A DNA stretch of 55,785 nucleotides from Syntrophaceae bacterium UBA4810 (GCA_002402545.1 DHGA01000011.1:1-55785); one strand, 5' to 3'; counted from the first letter of the stretch, positions 24,213 through 33,445 are shown. The notes: generated from the sequence alone by a model not told the origin. Numbers and translations are program-made.

Positions 24213-25652
24213 TCAGTAAAACAAAAAAGTCATCAGCAGAAATAAAACAATTAAAATGGGGAGAGAATATTTCAGCATATAACCAAAAAAAGTAGGCATA
24301 TTCACGCCTGCTTCTTCGGCAATAGATTTAACCATAAAATTCGGCGCGTTGCCGATATAAGTGTTTGCTCCCATAAAAACGGCCCCGGTGGATATAGCCA
24401 TCAGATAAGGAACCTTCTCTACAATTAAAGCGGATACCGCCTGCGCTTCTGGCACCCCGGGATAAAACTTGCCGATGACACCGTTGAAAAAAGTCAAATA
24501 GGTGGGCGCGTTATCCAGAAAACTGGAAAGGCATCCAACCAGCCAGAAATATTGCTGCGGATGCTCCAATCCCTTTACTAAAAAAGCCAGGGCGCCGCGT
24601 TCGCCCGCCTTCAATATCGCCAGCGCGGGAACAATAGTAATAAATATGCCGGCAAAAAGATAAGCCACTTCCATAATCGGCGCCCAACTGAATTCGTTTC
24701 CTTTGCGAACATCCGGCGATGTCCAGATTAGCGAAAGGCCTCCCATAAAAATCAAAACCACGTCTCTTATTAAATTTTCTATATCCTGCGAAACACCAAA
24801 GATCTCCACATTGCCAAGTTTAACTGTCCCGCTAAATAACACAGCCGCGATAATACCTGCCAAAAAAATAAAATTGCGGCGTCCCTTGATGCTCAAAGGT
24901 TCGGCAATGGATTCCTCTGTATCATTTTTAATTTCCTTTTTATAATACCAGGAATCTGCAACAAAATATAAAATCAAAAGAACGGCGGAGGCAAACGCCA
25001 TTTTGGGAAAAAGATTCAAAGTCCAAAAAAACGGAACGCCGTGCAAAAATCCGAGAAAAAGCGGCGGGTCACCCAAAGGCGTCAGCGAGCCGCCGATATT
25101 GCTGACCAGAAAAATAAAAAACACTATTGTATGAACCTTGTGCGCGCGCCAGGAATTGGAACGCAATATCGGCCTTATTAAAAGCATCGAGGCGCCGGTA
25201 GTGCCGATCACGGACGCCAGCATCGTACCGATTAGCAAAATGACCGTATTGACAGCGGGCGTTCCTTTCAAAGAACCCTTGATATAAATGCCTCCGGCTA
25301 CAGTGAACAATGACCAAAGCAAAAGTATAAAAGGAATGTAATCGATAATAATCACGTGAATTATTTCATGAAGCGCTTGTCCCCTAAAGAAAAATAAAAA
25401 AGGCGCACTAAAAACCACCGCCCAAAAAGCGGAAATTTTAGGAAAATGATGATGCCAGAGACGGGGAGCGAAAAGAGGCACCAGCGCAATGGAAAGCAAA
25501 ATACCGACAAAAGGCGCCACTGACCACAGCGGAAGAACAACACCTAGTTCCGCGCCCGTAACCGGCTCGGCTGATGAACCTGCAAAGCATGGCGCGGCAA
25601 ACGCAAGAAGCGATACCAGATAAAACAGCAAAACGCGGATAAACAACTTCAT
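24213..25652 (-). CDS. Sodium:proton antiporter of the NhaD/CitMHS (ion transporter superfamily) type
   Basis: The 479-residue membrane protein begins with a signal-like hydrophobic segment ending APCFAGS and then has about 11-12 membrane helices. Family markers include GTMLASVIGTTGASMLLIRP, SNIGGSLTPLGDPPLFLGFL (the conserved GGxLTPLGDPPL loop) and SFLDNAPTYLTFFN. A final FMGANTYIGNAPNFMVKSIAEE matches the second half-repeat. Exact cation specificity is not certain. It is a single gene upstream of fdhE on the same strand, with a 137-bp gap. Confidence 0.88.
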   Translation of the reverse strand: MKLFIRVLLFYLVSLLAFAAPCFAGSSAEPVTGAELGVVLPLWSVAPFVGILLSIALVPLFAPRLWHHHFPKISAFWAVVFSAPFLFFFRGQALHEIIHVIIIDYIPFILLLWSLFTVAGGIYIKGSLKGTPAVNTVILLIGTMLASVIGTTGASMLLIRPILRSNSWRAHKVHTIVFFIFLVSNIGGSLTPLGDPPLFLGFLHGVPFFWTLNLFPKMAFASAVLLILYFVADSWYYKKEIKNDTEESIAEPLSIKGRRNFIFLAGIIAAVLFSGTVKLGNVEIFGVSQDIENLIRDVVLIFMGGLSLIWTSPDVRKGNEFSWAPIMEVAYLFAGIFITIVPALAILKAGERGALAFLVKGLEHPQQYFWLVGCLSSFLDNAPTYLTFFNGVIGKFYPGVPEAQAVSALIVEKVPYLMAISTGAVFMGANTYIGNAPNFMVKSIAEEAGVNMPTFFGYMLKYSLPILIVLFLLMTFLFY

Positions 25653-25713
25653 AAAAGCAAGTTTCTGTTTGATATTTTTATACCCAAAAAAAGCATTTGA
25701 TAAAATAATTTAA

Positions 25714-25733
25714 GCGCAAGATATACCTTGCGC
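25714..25733 (-). terminator. Hairpin downstream of the MscS gene
   Basis: GCGCAAG and CTTGCGC form a 7-bp stem with a 6-nt loop. The T-richest flank (TCTTTTTT) is on the plus-strand side. On the minus strand, the direction of the MscS gene, only an A/T-rich tail follows. It may be bidirectional. Confidence 0.45.
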
Positions 25734-25798
25734 TCTTTTTTATTTACCACACAAGCAACATTTTCACTATCAATAATAACTATATATGAAGCCTTGCG

Positions 25799-26848
25799 CT
25801 ATGTTTCACGCGGGATAAACAAAGTTTGCGTGGGGTAGGCAAATTCAATGCCTTCTTCCTGGAAATGTCCGAACATCTCCAGATTAATCGCTTCCTGAAC
25901 ATCCATATAAACACCAAATTCAGGGTTGGTCACATAATAAACAACCTCAAAATTGAGCGAAAAATCACCATATTCCTTAAAATGAACCCGATCCAGGCGC
26001 GCTTGCGGCTGATCCTTAATGATTTCTTTGATTATTTTATCAATCAGTTTGAGTTTTTCCAGGGATGTTTGATAGACGACACCGAATCCAAACACGATAC
26101 GACGTTCCGACATCCTTTTATAGTTACGGATACGGCTTTTTAAAAGATCGTTGTTGGAAAAAATCATCTGTTCACCGCTGATACTTCTGATGCGCGTGGT
26201 TTTCAAACCGATATGCTCGATCGTACCCATCAGATCGTCAACGACAATAAAATCACCAATTACAAAAGGTTTATCCAGAACAATGGAAAGCGACGCGAAC
26301 AAATCTCCGAGAATATTTTGCAAAGCCAGCGCGATGGCAATACCGCCGATGCCCAAACCGGCAACCAGGCTGGTGATATCGACTCCCAGATTATCGAGAA
26401 TCAGAAGCAATACGATTGACCACAAAAAAACGCGCGCCACAAAGCCAAGAAAAGATATTGTTGTGGCGCTGGACGAATCCTCGCTCATGCGCTTTTTTAC
26501 CGCGCGTCCCAGCCAGAAGTTGATACCGCTGCCCGCCCAGAATCCCGCCTGCAAAATCAAAACAAAAATAAATATTTTATAGTTTAAGGCTATTATACCG
26601 GGCTTGAGGTTAAGAAAATTCAGGCCCGCGTAAAAAGAAATAACCAGCAGGGTTAAAATTTTTGTTTTTGCCAAAATATCCGCCAGTAAATCGTCGATCT
26701 GGTTTTCTGTTTTTCTGGCCAATATAGATAACTTGGAAATGGCGATTTTCTGGACAATCTTCAAAACAGTAAAAACAATCATGATAATGGAAAATGCTAT
26801 TGTCCAATCCTTTATTGAATTACCAAAATAAACATCCTGCCAAAACAT
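25799..26848 (-). CDS. Small-conductance mechanosensitive channel (MscS family)
   Basis: The ~349-residue membrane protein releases solutes on hypo-osmotic shock. It has about five N-terminal helices and then the MscS core. The pore helix is GLGIGGIAIALALQNILGDLFASLSI, and the beta domain is KPFVIGDFIVVDDLMGTIEHIGLKTTRIR. A C-terminal alpha/beta domain ends FAYPTQTLFIP, as is usual. The ATG at 26848 is chosen over the overlapping GTG at 26851; AAGGAG lies upstream. It has its own strong promoter. Confidence 0.93.
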   Translation of the reverse strand: MFWQDVYFGNSIKDWTIAFSIIMIVFTVLKIVQKIAISKLSILARKTENQIDDLLADILAKTKILTLLVISFYAGLNFLNLKPGIIALNYKIFIFVLILQAGFWAGSGINFWLGRAVKKRMSEDSSSATTISFLGFVARVFLWSIVLLLILDNLGVDITSLVAGLGIGGIAIALALQNILGDLFASLSIVLDKPFVIGDFIVVDDLMGTIEHIGLKTTRIRSISGEQMIFSNNDLLKSRIRNYKRMSERRIVFGFGVVYQTSLEKLKLIDKIIKEIIKDQPQARLDRVHFKEYGDFSLNFEVVYYVTNPEFGVYMDVQEAINLEMFGHFQEEGIEFAYPTQTLFIPRET

Positions 26849-26964
26849 CACTCGGGGCTCCTTTTAAAAAACATTTTTATTAAAAAATAAAATCATTCCC
26901 GCTGTACAAAAAATATCAACCGGGCGAATAAAAGAAAAAATGACAACAAAATATACTGGAATGA

Positions 26965-26992
26965 ATTATATACAAGCATCGGCATATGTCAA
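26965..26992 (-). promoter_or_regulatory. Promoter of the MscS gene
   Basis: On the minus strand perfect TTGACA (26992-26987) and perfect TATAAT (26970-26965) are 16 bp apart. The start codon is about 115 bp downstream. Confidence 0.8.
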
Positions 26993-27042
26993 CATTTTCA
27001 GCTTAATGTCTAAAAAGACATTTGATTACTTTTTAATAATTA

Positions 27043-27071
27043 TTGACATAGGAGAACCGCGCCCTTATACT
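27043..27071 (+). promoter_or_regulatory. Promoter of the UPF0316 gene
   Basis: TTGACA (27043-27048), 17 bp, TATACT (27066-27071). The predicted transcript start is only about 18 nt before the ATG at 27096, so the leader is very short. Confidence 0.75.
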
Positions 27072-27095
27072 TTCGCAAAAAAGGGCATATAAAAA

Positions 27096-27710
27096 ATGGA
27101 CTTGGCGTCTTTTTACAATTCTGAATTATTTACTCTTGTTATTATCCCTCTGCTTATTTTTATGGCGCGCATCTGTGACGTCACGCTGGATACCGCGCGC
27201 ATTATTTACGTATCCCGCGGCATGAAATTATTAGCAGCGGTTATCGGATTTTTTGAAGTTCTTATCTGGCTTATATCCATCACTCAGATTATCCATAACC
27301 TGACCAACATCATTTATTACGTAGCTTATGCCGGCGGCTTTGCCATGGGAAATTATATCGGCATATACATAGAAGAGCGTATGGCCATCGGTACGGTGGT
27401 TATCAGAATAATCACGCAAAAAGAAGCGGCGGGTCTTGTCGATTGCCTCAAAAGCGAAGGTTATGGAGTAACCTATATTGACGCCAAAGGCTCCATGGGG
27501 CCGGTAAAAGTTGTTTTTACTATTATCAAAAGAAAGGATATCCGGCACGTGCTCAATATCCTTCGCAAATTCAACCCTCTGTCTTTTTATACTATAGAGG
27601 ACATCCGTTCTTTCCGTGAAGGAGTTTTTAGAAAAAAACCCAAAAAATCATTTATCCCCAAAATAAATAGAAAACATAAATCCAAAGAAAAATCTCACGA
27701 AAAAGACTGA
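27096..27710 (+). CDS. UPF0316 family membrane protein (DUF5698 plus DUF2179)
   Basis: The 204-residue protein has three membrane helices in the first ~95 residues, with MARICDVTLDTARIIYVSRG and GNYIGIYIEERMAIGTVVIR as family-specific blocks. A cytoplasmic DUF2179-like domain (about 100-165, GYGVTYIDAKGSMGPVKVV) follows, then a very basic tail. DUF2179 domains occur in proteins that may bind small ligands or nucleotides; the function is unknown. It is monocistronic and starts 18 nt from its promoter. Confidence 0.88.
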   Translation: MDLASFYNSELFTLVIIPLLIFMARICDVTLDTARIIYVSRGMKLLAAVIGFFEVLIWLISITQIIHNLTNIIYYVAYAGGFAMGNYIGIYIEERMAIGTVVIRIITQKEAAGLVDCLKSEGYGVTYIDAKGSMGPVKVVFTIIKRKDIRHVLNILRKFNPLSFYTIEDIRSFREGVFRKKPKKSFIPKINRKHKSKEKSHEKD

Positions 27711-27852
27711 GATTCCGGCCTTTATGCCGCTTTATTATATTGTATTATCAACGCCATAGAGATTTCCGATCGTGGGCGAATCTTATATGCTTGACAGGTC
27801 TTTTATTTTGCTAAACAATATTAAAATATAAAAAAATCAAAGGAGGTAATCT

Positions 27853-28620
27853 ATGGGACACAGCAATATTATTTTGTCAACACAGGATTTTATCACCACC
27901 ATCACTCTAAACCGCCCGCCGACAAATTCCGTTAATCTGGGCATCCGCGAAGAACTGAATCAGGCAGTAACCGAAGTGGAACAGAGCAAGGAAACCCGTG
28001 TGGTCATCATCACCGGCGCGGGGGACAAAGGCTTTTGCGCGGGCATGGATGTAAGCGACCTCGCCAACATCGCCAAAGGCCCTAATGGCAATGATGTTAT
28101 GAATAAAATCGAACGCTCAACAAAACCATTCATCGCGGCGATAAACGGCTACGCTCTGGGCGGCGGCTGCGAAATCGCGCTGGCCTGCCATTTCCGTTTT
28201 ATGACAGATAACCCTAAAGCGCTGATCGGCTGTCCGGAACTAAACTTAGGCATCACTCCCGGCTGGGGCGGTATTCAGCGCCTGCCCAGACTCCTGGGAA
28301 AATCCAAAGCGCTGGACATGATTATTTTCGCCAAAAGACTCACCCCTCCCGAAGCGCTGGCTATCGGTCTGGTCGATAAAGTTATTCCGGCGGCAGACCT
28401 AATCAAAGAAGCCACGTCTCTTGCACAGGCGCTGGCCAAACGTCCTCCTCTGGCGGTAAACGCAGTATTACAGGGCATGAGCGTCGGATTGGAAAAAGGC
28501 CTGGAAGAAGGCCTGCGCGTGGATAAAGAATGGTCGACCAAGCTAAGCCAGAGCAAAGACGCGGTGGAAGGAATGACGGCGTTTTTTGAAAAGCGCGAGC
28601 CAGCATTCAAGGGCGAATAA
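27853..28620 (+). CDS. Enoyl-CoA hydratase/isomerase family protein
   Basis: The 255-residue crotonase-fold enzyme hydrates trans-2-enoyl-CoA or catalyses a related CoA-thioester reaction. The oxyanion-hole blocks are GFCAGMDVSDL and AINGYALGGGCEIALACHFRF. The catalytic region is GCPELNLGITPGWGGIQRLPR, retaining the glutamate of true hydratases. A perfect AGGAGG precedes the ATG. The SMP-30-like gene follows after 30 bp and is probably co-transcribed. The substrate is not evident. Confidence 0.92.
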   Translation: MGHSNIILSTQDFITTITLNRPPTNSVNLGIREELNQAVTEVEQSKETRVVIITGAGDKGFCAGMDVSDLANIAKGPNGNDVMNKIERSTKPFIAAINGYALGGGCEIALACHFRFMTDNPKALIGCPELNLGITPGWGGIQRLPRLLGKSKALDMIIFAKRLTPPEALAIGLVDKVIPAADLIKEATSLAQALAKRPPLAVNAVLQGMSVGLEKGLEEGLRVDKEWSTKLSQSKDAVEGMTAFFEKREPAFKGE

Positions 28621-28650
28621 TTTTATCCGCGCAAGGATGTATATGAAAAG

Positions 28651-29523
28651 ATGAAAATCGATCTTGGCAGCGTGAAAACAATCGGCAGCGGCTTGGTGCG
28701 GCCCGAAGGAGTAATGGCCTTGGATGACGGGCGCGTTTACACCGCTGATGGCCGCGGCAGATGCGCGCGGATTGAAAAAGACGGCCGCACAGGCTTCTGG
28801 GGAAACTTAGGCGGCGTGCCCAACGGCATCTGTATTGATGAAAAAGGCAAATGCATTATCGCCAACATCGGCAACGGCCAGGTGCAATCTCTGACGCCCG
28901 ACGGAAATCATGTCATCTTAATGACTCATGCCCAGGGCAAAAGAATGTCCAGCCCCAATTTCCCGTTTATCGATTCAAGGGAAAGATTATGGGTTTCCAA
29001 TTCCACAAGTCTTGCCAAGATTGACGCCGCGCTGCGGGCTCCTGTTGCCGACGGTTGCCTGGTGGTCATTATAAACGGCGAGGCGAAAATTGTGGCGGAA
29101 GGCATCTGTTTTGCCAACGGTGTTTCCGTCGATGAAAAGGAAGAATTTGTTTACGTGGCGGAAACAATGAAAAGACGCATCCTGCGCTACCGCATCAACA
29201 GCGATTCCGCTGTTGGCGAACCGGAAATTTACGGGCCGGATTCCCTGGGCCCTTTAGGTTTCCCCGATGGCATTGCTTTTGATGAGGCCGGTAATCTCTG
29301 GGTGGCACTGCCCGCACAAAACGCTGTTGGTTACATTACCCCTGCACGCAAATTCGAAATATACCTTGAGGATCCTCAACACAAGGTGTTGCGGCGTCCG
29401 ACCAATATCTGTTTTGGCGGAGAAAAAAGAAAGGTCGCCTTCATCGGCTCTCTCGACGGCACAAATGTTCCCTGTTTTGCAGTGCCGCATCCGGGAGCAA
29501 GGCTCATCCATCAGAAAAATTAA
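28651..29523 (+). CDS. SMP-30/gluconolactonase-like beta-propeller protein
   Basis: The 290-residue six-bladed propeller has repeated blades such as VRPEGVMALDDGRVYTADG, GVPNGICIDEKGKCIIANI, FANGVSVDEKEEFVYVAET and GFPDGIAFDEAGNLWVAL. These carry the Asn/Asp residues that bind the metal in SMP-30/lactonase enzymes. There is no signal peptide, so it is cytoplasmic. It probably hydrolyses a lactone or ester linked to the upstream enoyl-CoA hydratase pathway, but this is context only. A strong terminator follows. Confidence 0.85.
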   Translation: MKIDLGSVKTIGSGLVRPEGVMALDDGRVYTADGRGRCARIEKDGRTGFWGNLGGVPNGICIDEKGKCIIANIGNGQVQSLTPDGNHVILMTHAQGKRMSSPNFPFIDSRERLWVSNSTSLAKIDAALRAPVADGCLVVIINGEAKIVAEGICFANGVSVDEKEEFVYVAETMKRRILRYRINSDSAVGEPEIYGPDSLGPLGFPDGIAFDEAGNLWVALPAQNAVGYITPARKFEIYLEDPQHKVLRRPTNICFGGEKRKVAFIGSLDGTNVPCFAVPHPGARLIHQKN

Positions 29524-29526
29524 TCC

Positions 29527-29562
29527 AAAAAACCCCCGGATAGATAATGCCGGGGGTTTTTA
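29527..29562 (+). terminator. Terminator after the SMP-30-like gene
   Basis: AAAAAACCCCCGG and CCGGGGGTTTTT form a G/C-rich stem (29527-29539 with 29550-29561) followed by T. The A-run on the other side would also serve the convergent MaoC gene. Confidence 0.9.
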
Positions 29563-29566
29563 TTGC

Positions 29567-30025
29567 CTAGAAAAATAGCATGGCCAGAGCTTCGGCAATA
29601 CAGGATGGTTTTTCCTGTCCGTCAATTTCGATGGTATGCGTGGTTGTCATCAGAATACGGCCGGGGCCTTTTTCTTCCAGCGCGCTGATAGACATCTTTG
29701 AACGCACGCGCGAACCTACCGGGACGGGATTGAGGAAGCGGACTTTATTCAGGCCGTAATTAACCGCCATCTTTAATCCCTCAGGCAAATAATTTGCTGA
29801 TTCGCTGAATACCGGAATCAATGAAAGTGTCAGAAATCCATGGGCAATCGGTCCGCCGAAGGGGCCTTTTTTCGCTTTTTCGATATCCACATGAATCCAC
29901 TGATGATCCTGTGTGGCATCGGCAAACCTATTGATTCTATCCTGGTCAATAAGCAACCATTCGCTCACACCGTTGTCCTGGCCAATCAAGCTTTTAAGTT
30001 TTTCGAGGGATACTAGTTCGGGCAT
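29567..30025 (-). CDS. MaoC-like dehydratase/(R)-specific enoyl-CoA hydratase
   Basis: The 152-residue hot-dog-fold protein has the hydratase-2 motif NRFADATQDHQWIHVDIEKA, with catalytic Asp and His, and the GPFGGPIAHGFLTLSLIP substrate-tunnel block. It probably hydrates enoyl-CoA to (R)-3-hydroxyacyl-CoA. It lies 19 bp downstream of the hydroxyacid dehydrogenase gene on the same strand, forming a two-gene operon. Confidence 0.9.
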   Translation of the reverse strand: MPELVSLEKLKSLIGQDNGVSEWLLIDQDRINRFADATQDHQWIHVDIEKAKKGPFGGPIAHGFLTLSLIPVFSESANYLPEGLKMAVNYGLNKVRFLNPVPVGSRVRSKMSISALEEKGPGRILMTTTHTIEIDGQEKPSCIAEALAMLFF

Positions 30026-30044
30026 TTTTTCTCTCCTTTTTTTA

Positions 30045-31019
30045 TTAATTGTTTATCAGCCAAAGGGGTTTTTCGCCTTGCAGCACCCTGGCCAAATTAT
30101 CTAAAGCCATATTAATGATACGCCCACCTGATTCCCGGGTTGAACCGGCCAAGTGACAGGTTAAAATCATATTGGGCAGGCCGAAAAAAGGATGATCCGG
30201 CGGTGGCGGTTCTTCGGCGAACACGTCAACCGCGGCAAAAGCGATTTTCTTCTCTTGCAAGGCATGAGCCAAAGCTTCCTCATCAACCAACGCTCCTCTG
30301 CCCACATTGATGAGAACAGCCGATGGCTTCATCAGCGCCAGCTTTTCCGCGTCAATAATTTTTGTTGTTTCGGGCAGAAGCGGCAAGTGAATACTCACCA
30401 CATCAGCGGTTCTGAGAATTTCTTCCATTAAAGCATAAGCCGCGCCGTATTTTTTTTCCTCCGCCGCGCTCAATTTTACAATATCATAATAAAGAAGCTT
30501 GACGCCGAAAGGAGACAGGCGCTCTGCCACGGCGCGCGCCGTGCGTCCCATGCCCAGAAGTCCATATATCTTTTCGTTGAGTTCAAACACACCGGCGCTC
30601 TGCGCCTCGGAAAACAGCCATTCGCCCGCGTGGGTCTTCGCGTTATAGTAAGGAAGATTTTTAAGCGCCGACAAGGCCAGCATGATGGTATGTTCAGCCA
30701 CACCGATATCGTTGGCACCCGGCGTGTTGGCCACGGGAATGCCCGATTTCTTGCACGCGGCGATATCGATGTGATTATAGCCGACACTCGGCTGCTGGAT
30801 AAGTTTGAGTTTTTTGGCGTTACTAACCGCAGCGAGGGTTATAGGAGTGCTGGCGGTGTAATCGCCCAAAACAATATCCGCATCTGCAAATTCTGCCGCA
30901 AGCTTATCTTGAGAGAATTTGTGCGCATCAACAATTGTCAAATCAACACTGGAAACCCTGGTTTCGACAAGACTCTTAAGAAAGTCTCCAGGAAGAGGGG
31001 TGGTATTAACAATTTTCAT
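30045..31019 (-). CDS. D-isomer-specific 2-hydroxyacid dehydrogenase family protein
   Basis: The 324-residue NAD-dependent oxidoreductase has the nucleotide-binding motif GLLGMGRTARAVAERLSPFG. The catalytic Arg lies in INVGRGALVDEEAL, the Glu in the AAVDVFAEEPPPPDHPFF block and the His in ILTCHLAGSTRES. The substrate could be a glyoxylate-, lactate- or phosphoglycerate-like 2-oxoacid. It is co-transcribed with the MaoC-like gene downstream. Confidence 0.9.
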   Translation of the reverse strand: MKIVNTTPLPGDFLKSLVETRVSSVDLTIVDAHKFSQDKLAAEFADADIVLGDYTASTPITLAAVSNAKKLKLIQQPSVGYNHIDIAACKKSGIPVANTPGANDIGVAEHTIMLALSALKNLPYYNAKTHAGEWLFSEAQSAGVFELNEKIYGLLGMGRTARAVAERLSPFGVKLLYYDIVKLSAAEEKKYGAAYALMEEILRTADVVSIHLPLLPETTKIIDAEKLALMKPSAVLINVGRGALVDEEALAHALQEKKIAFAAVDVFAEEPPPPDHPFFGLPNMILTCHLAGSTRESGGRIINMALDNLARVLQGEKPLWLINN

Positions 31020-31073
31020 ATATCCTCTATGATTCTTGATTAAAAATCAATCGCAATCGAAGAATCTTTATTT

Positions 31074-31102
31074 TCTCTAGAATATTGATTGCTCAATGTC
31101 AA
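31074..31102 (-). promoter_or_regulatory. Probable promoter of the hydroxyacid dehydrogenase-MaoC operon
   Basis: Perfect TTGACA (31102-31097), 17 bp, TAGAGA (31079-31074). The -10 is weak but the position is right. Confidence 0.5.
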
Positions 31103-31144
31103 TGTGCAATAACATTACCCGACAGCTATTATAACTTAATTTTA

Positions 31145-31173
31145 TTGACGCACAAGTTCCTTACTCATATACT
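31145..31173 (+). promoter_or_regulatory. Promoter upstream of the TPP-enzyme remnant
   Basis: TTGACG (31145-31150), 17 bp, TATACT (31168-31173). It would have driven the now-truncated gene at 31235 and may still transcribe into the downstream enoyl-CoA hydratase gene. Confidence 0.65.
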
Positions 31174-31234
31174 CGAGGCATTAAAGAATAACAAGGCCAA
31201 CGAAGATCGACCAAAAATATTTTTTTAGATCTGG

Positions 31235-31573
31235 ATGAATAGCTTTATGAACGTCGTGAAGGCTATTTCGCAGACGGCGAAAGATGCGGGTGTAGAGATA
31301 TGTTTTGCCAATGCGGGAACAACGGAGCTGCCGCTGGTGGCGACCTTCGATAAGGTACTTGGTATCCGTCCCGTACTGGGACTTTTTGAAGGAGTATGCA
31401 CCGGCACAGACGACGGCAGTGCCATGTATACCGTTCAATCTTTGCGGTCGCCGGCGCAGGAGAAAGTCAATGTGCTCAAGATTATTTGCTGCGACCGCAA
31501 ATATTTTACGATTGAATTCGAATGCCGCCGCGCCGGAATGAATTCGCTAGGTGAAGCGGTGCTTGGCAGATAA
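31235..31573 (+). pseudogene. Remnant of a TPP-dependent acetolactate-synthase-like enzyme with internal deletion
   Basis: The first ~60 residues are the N-terminus of a TPP-binding enzyme of the acetolactate synthase/IlvB-like group: VEICFANAGTTELPLVATFD and GIRPVLGLFEGVCTG, with the active-site Glu. At codons for DDG the sequence jumps straight to a C-terminal TPP-domain piece, DGSAMYTVQSLRSPAQEKVN followed by VLKIICCDRKYFTIEFEC. Full-length relatives have several hundred residues between these blocks, so about 350 codons are missing. The join is at a GAC-GGC sequence present in both motifs. The remaining 112 codons cannot make an enzyme. A promoter is retained, but no good ribosome-binding site is seen. 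Confidence 0.85.
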
Positions 31574-31690
31574 AAAGCGCAAGGGTATTTGTACATGATT
31601 TGACTAAATATTTAATTTGCTTGACGCGTAAAATGAACCTGCTAGTATTCCCTAAACAACAAAGTCTTATAAAAAATGAAGGTAAATAAA

Positions 31691-32398
31691 ATGACTAAGA
31701 TGCACTATACCATCGAAGACAAAATCGCCTTAATCACGCTGGATGACGGAAAAATGAACGTCATGAACCGGGAGTTTTTTCAGGAACTAAACGATTGCCT
31801 TGACCGCGCATTAGCCGACAAAGCCTCTGTCCTGATTTTTACGGGACGGCCGGGGATATTCTCCGCCGGCCTGGATTTAAAACTTCTGCCCACCCTTTCC
31901 ACCATTGAAGAACAGATTAAGTTTCAAAAGACATTCGCCTCCGTCATGCTGCGGGTTTATATGTTCCCCGTGCCGACTATCGCGGCCTACGCGGGACATT
32001 CTATCGCGGGCGGCGCCATTCTTTCTTACGCGTGCGACCGGTTTATGGTTGGCGAAGGCCCTTATAAAATTCAAATCAATGAAGTCGCGAATAAAATGCT
32101 TATCCCCAGCTGGATTTCTTTGATCTGCCGTTCCTCGATCCCCCCTCAGCACTGGAGGGAAGCCCTGCTGCATTCGCGGGCATATTCGCCTCGCGAGGCG
32201 TTTGAACGCGGCATTGTCGATGACCTGATTAAAGAAGAAGGCAAAGTAATGGATGCCGCAAAAGAGCTGGCCAGAGACCTTTGCAAACTTGATGGCAAGG
32301 CATATGCTTTTACCAAAAAATTCATGCGCCAGGAAGAAGCCGACAAGACCTTTAATTTGCTGGAAAAAGAACTTTTGACATGGCAAAAAAACACATAG
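31691..32398 (+). CDS. Enoyl-CoA hydratase/isomerase family protein (divergent)
   Basis: The ~235-residue crotonase-fold protein has an oxyanion-hole block FSAGLDLKLLPTLS and a second block YAGHSIAGGAILSYACDRFM. The region where hydratases carry the catalytic Glu reads NEVANKMLIPSW, so the chemistry may differ (isomerase, hydrolase or decarboxylase-like). The start is set at the ATG at 31691 because GAAGGT is well spaced; the ORF also has an ATG five codons upstream. The patatin-like gene follows after 37 bp. Confidence 0.85.
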   Translation: MTKMHYTIEDKIALITLDDGKMNVMNREFFQELNDCLDRALADKASVLIFTGRPGIFSAGLDLKLLPTLSTIEEQIKFQKTFASVMLRVYMFPVPTIAAYAGHSIAGGAILSYACDRFMVGEGPYKIQINEVANKMLIPSWISLICRSSIPPQHWREALLHSRAYSPREAFERGIVDDLIKEEGKVMDAAKELARDLCKLDGKAYAFTKKFMRQEEADKTFNLLEKELLTWQKNT

Positions 32399-32435
32399 AT
32401 TTTGTTTGATGCCCATCATTACAATATAAATTTTT

Positions 32436-33296
32436 ATGAGCACTAAAACCGGAAAAACAGCGCTGGTCGTGGAAGGCGGAGGAATGCGCGGCATTTTCGC
32501 CGCGGGCATTCTGCATGCATTCGGCAGGGAAAAATTTGACCCTTTTGATTTATATATCGGCGTTTCCGCGGGCGCCTGCCACCTGGCCTCGCATCTGGCC
32601 GGACAAAACGACCGTAATTTCGATATTACGCTGCGCTATTCGCTTACCTCACGCTTCATCAATCCCTGGCGTTTTTTGCGCGGCGGGCATCTGATGGATC
32701 TGGACTGGATGTGGGAGCAAACCATTACCAACTACCGGCTCAATCTTAAATATTTATTTGATAATCTGCGCGCCAAAGACAAGGAATACTTTGTCGTCGC
32801 CACATCAATGGAAACAGGCGAGGCACTTTATCTCAAACCCGATGAAAAGACGCTGGAAGACTATCTGAAAATCTCCAGCTCGATCCCGATTTTTTACAGA
32901 AACATTCTCGAGGTGGCAGGTGAGCCGGCCACGGATGGAGGCATGGCGGATTCCATTCCCGTGCGCCGCGCCTATGACTTGGGCGCGAACAATATCGTTG
33001 TTCTGCGCACCCGGCCTTCAGATTATGTAAAAAAGCAAAGCCGCCTGACTTTTATTTTTTCTCTTTATTTCAGAAAATATCCGCGTCTGGTGGAAAAATT
33101 CAAACTGCGCGCGCAAAATTACATGGAATCAGTAAATTTCATCCATCAGCCGCCGGACGGAGCCAATATCATCGAGCTTGCCCCGCCAAATAATTCCGGT
33201 GTCAGCAGAATAACACAAAACCAAGCCGCTCTACGGGCAAACTACGAAGCAGGCATCGAGTACGGTTATAAATTTATGAAAAGCTATCAGGCTTAA
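32436..33296 (+). CDS. Patatin-like phospholipase family protein
   Basis: The 286-residue serine lipid hydrolase has the Gly-rich oxyanion motif VVEGGGMRGIFAAG, the nucleophile elbow GVSAG (Ser44) and the catalytic Asp in TDGGMADSIP (Asp167). It resembles RssA/YjjU-type cytoplasmic patatins and has no signal peptide. Its substrate is unknown; neighbours suggest lipid or acyl-CoA metabolism. Confidence 0.92.
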   Translation: MSTKTGKTALVVEGGGMRGIFAAGILHAFGREKFDPFDLYIGVSAGACHLASHLAGQNDRNFDITLRYSLTSRFINPWRFLRGGHLMDLDWMWEQTITNYRLNLKYLFDNLRAKDKEYFVVATSMETGEALYLKPDEKTLEDYLKISSSIPIFYRNILEVAGEPATDGGMADSIPVRRAYDLGANNIVVLRTRPSDYVKKQSRLTFIFSLYFRKYPRLVEKFKLRAQNYMESVNFIHQPPDGANIIELAPPNNSGVSRITQNQAALRANYEAGIEYGYKFMKSYQA

Positions 33297-33354
33297 ATTG
33301 TTATCGTGATGCGAACAGCAATTTTATTACGTCCCTGCTCACAGATTTATTTTC

Positions 33355-33383
33355 TTGACACACCCTTTCGTTGTAATTATAGA
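33355..33383 (+). promoter_or_regulatory. Promoter of the MalT/BTAD-type regulator gene
   Basis: TTGACA (33355-33360), 17 bp, TATAGA (33378-33383), about 55 nt before the first start codon. Confidence 0.7.
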
Positions 33384-33445
33384 TAAAACACTATTCATTC
33401 TGGATATATAGTCGTCTCCACAAAATAATTTCTTGCGTGGTTACA

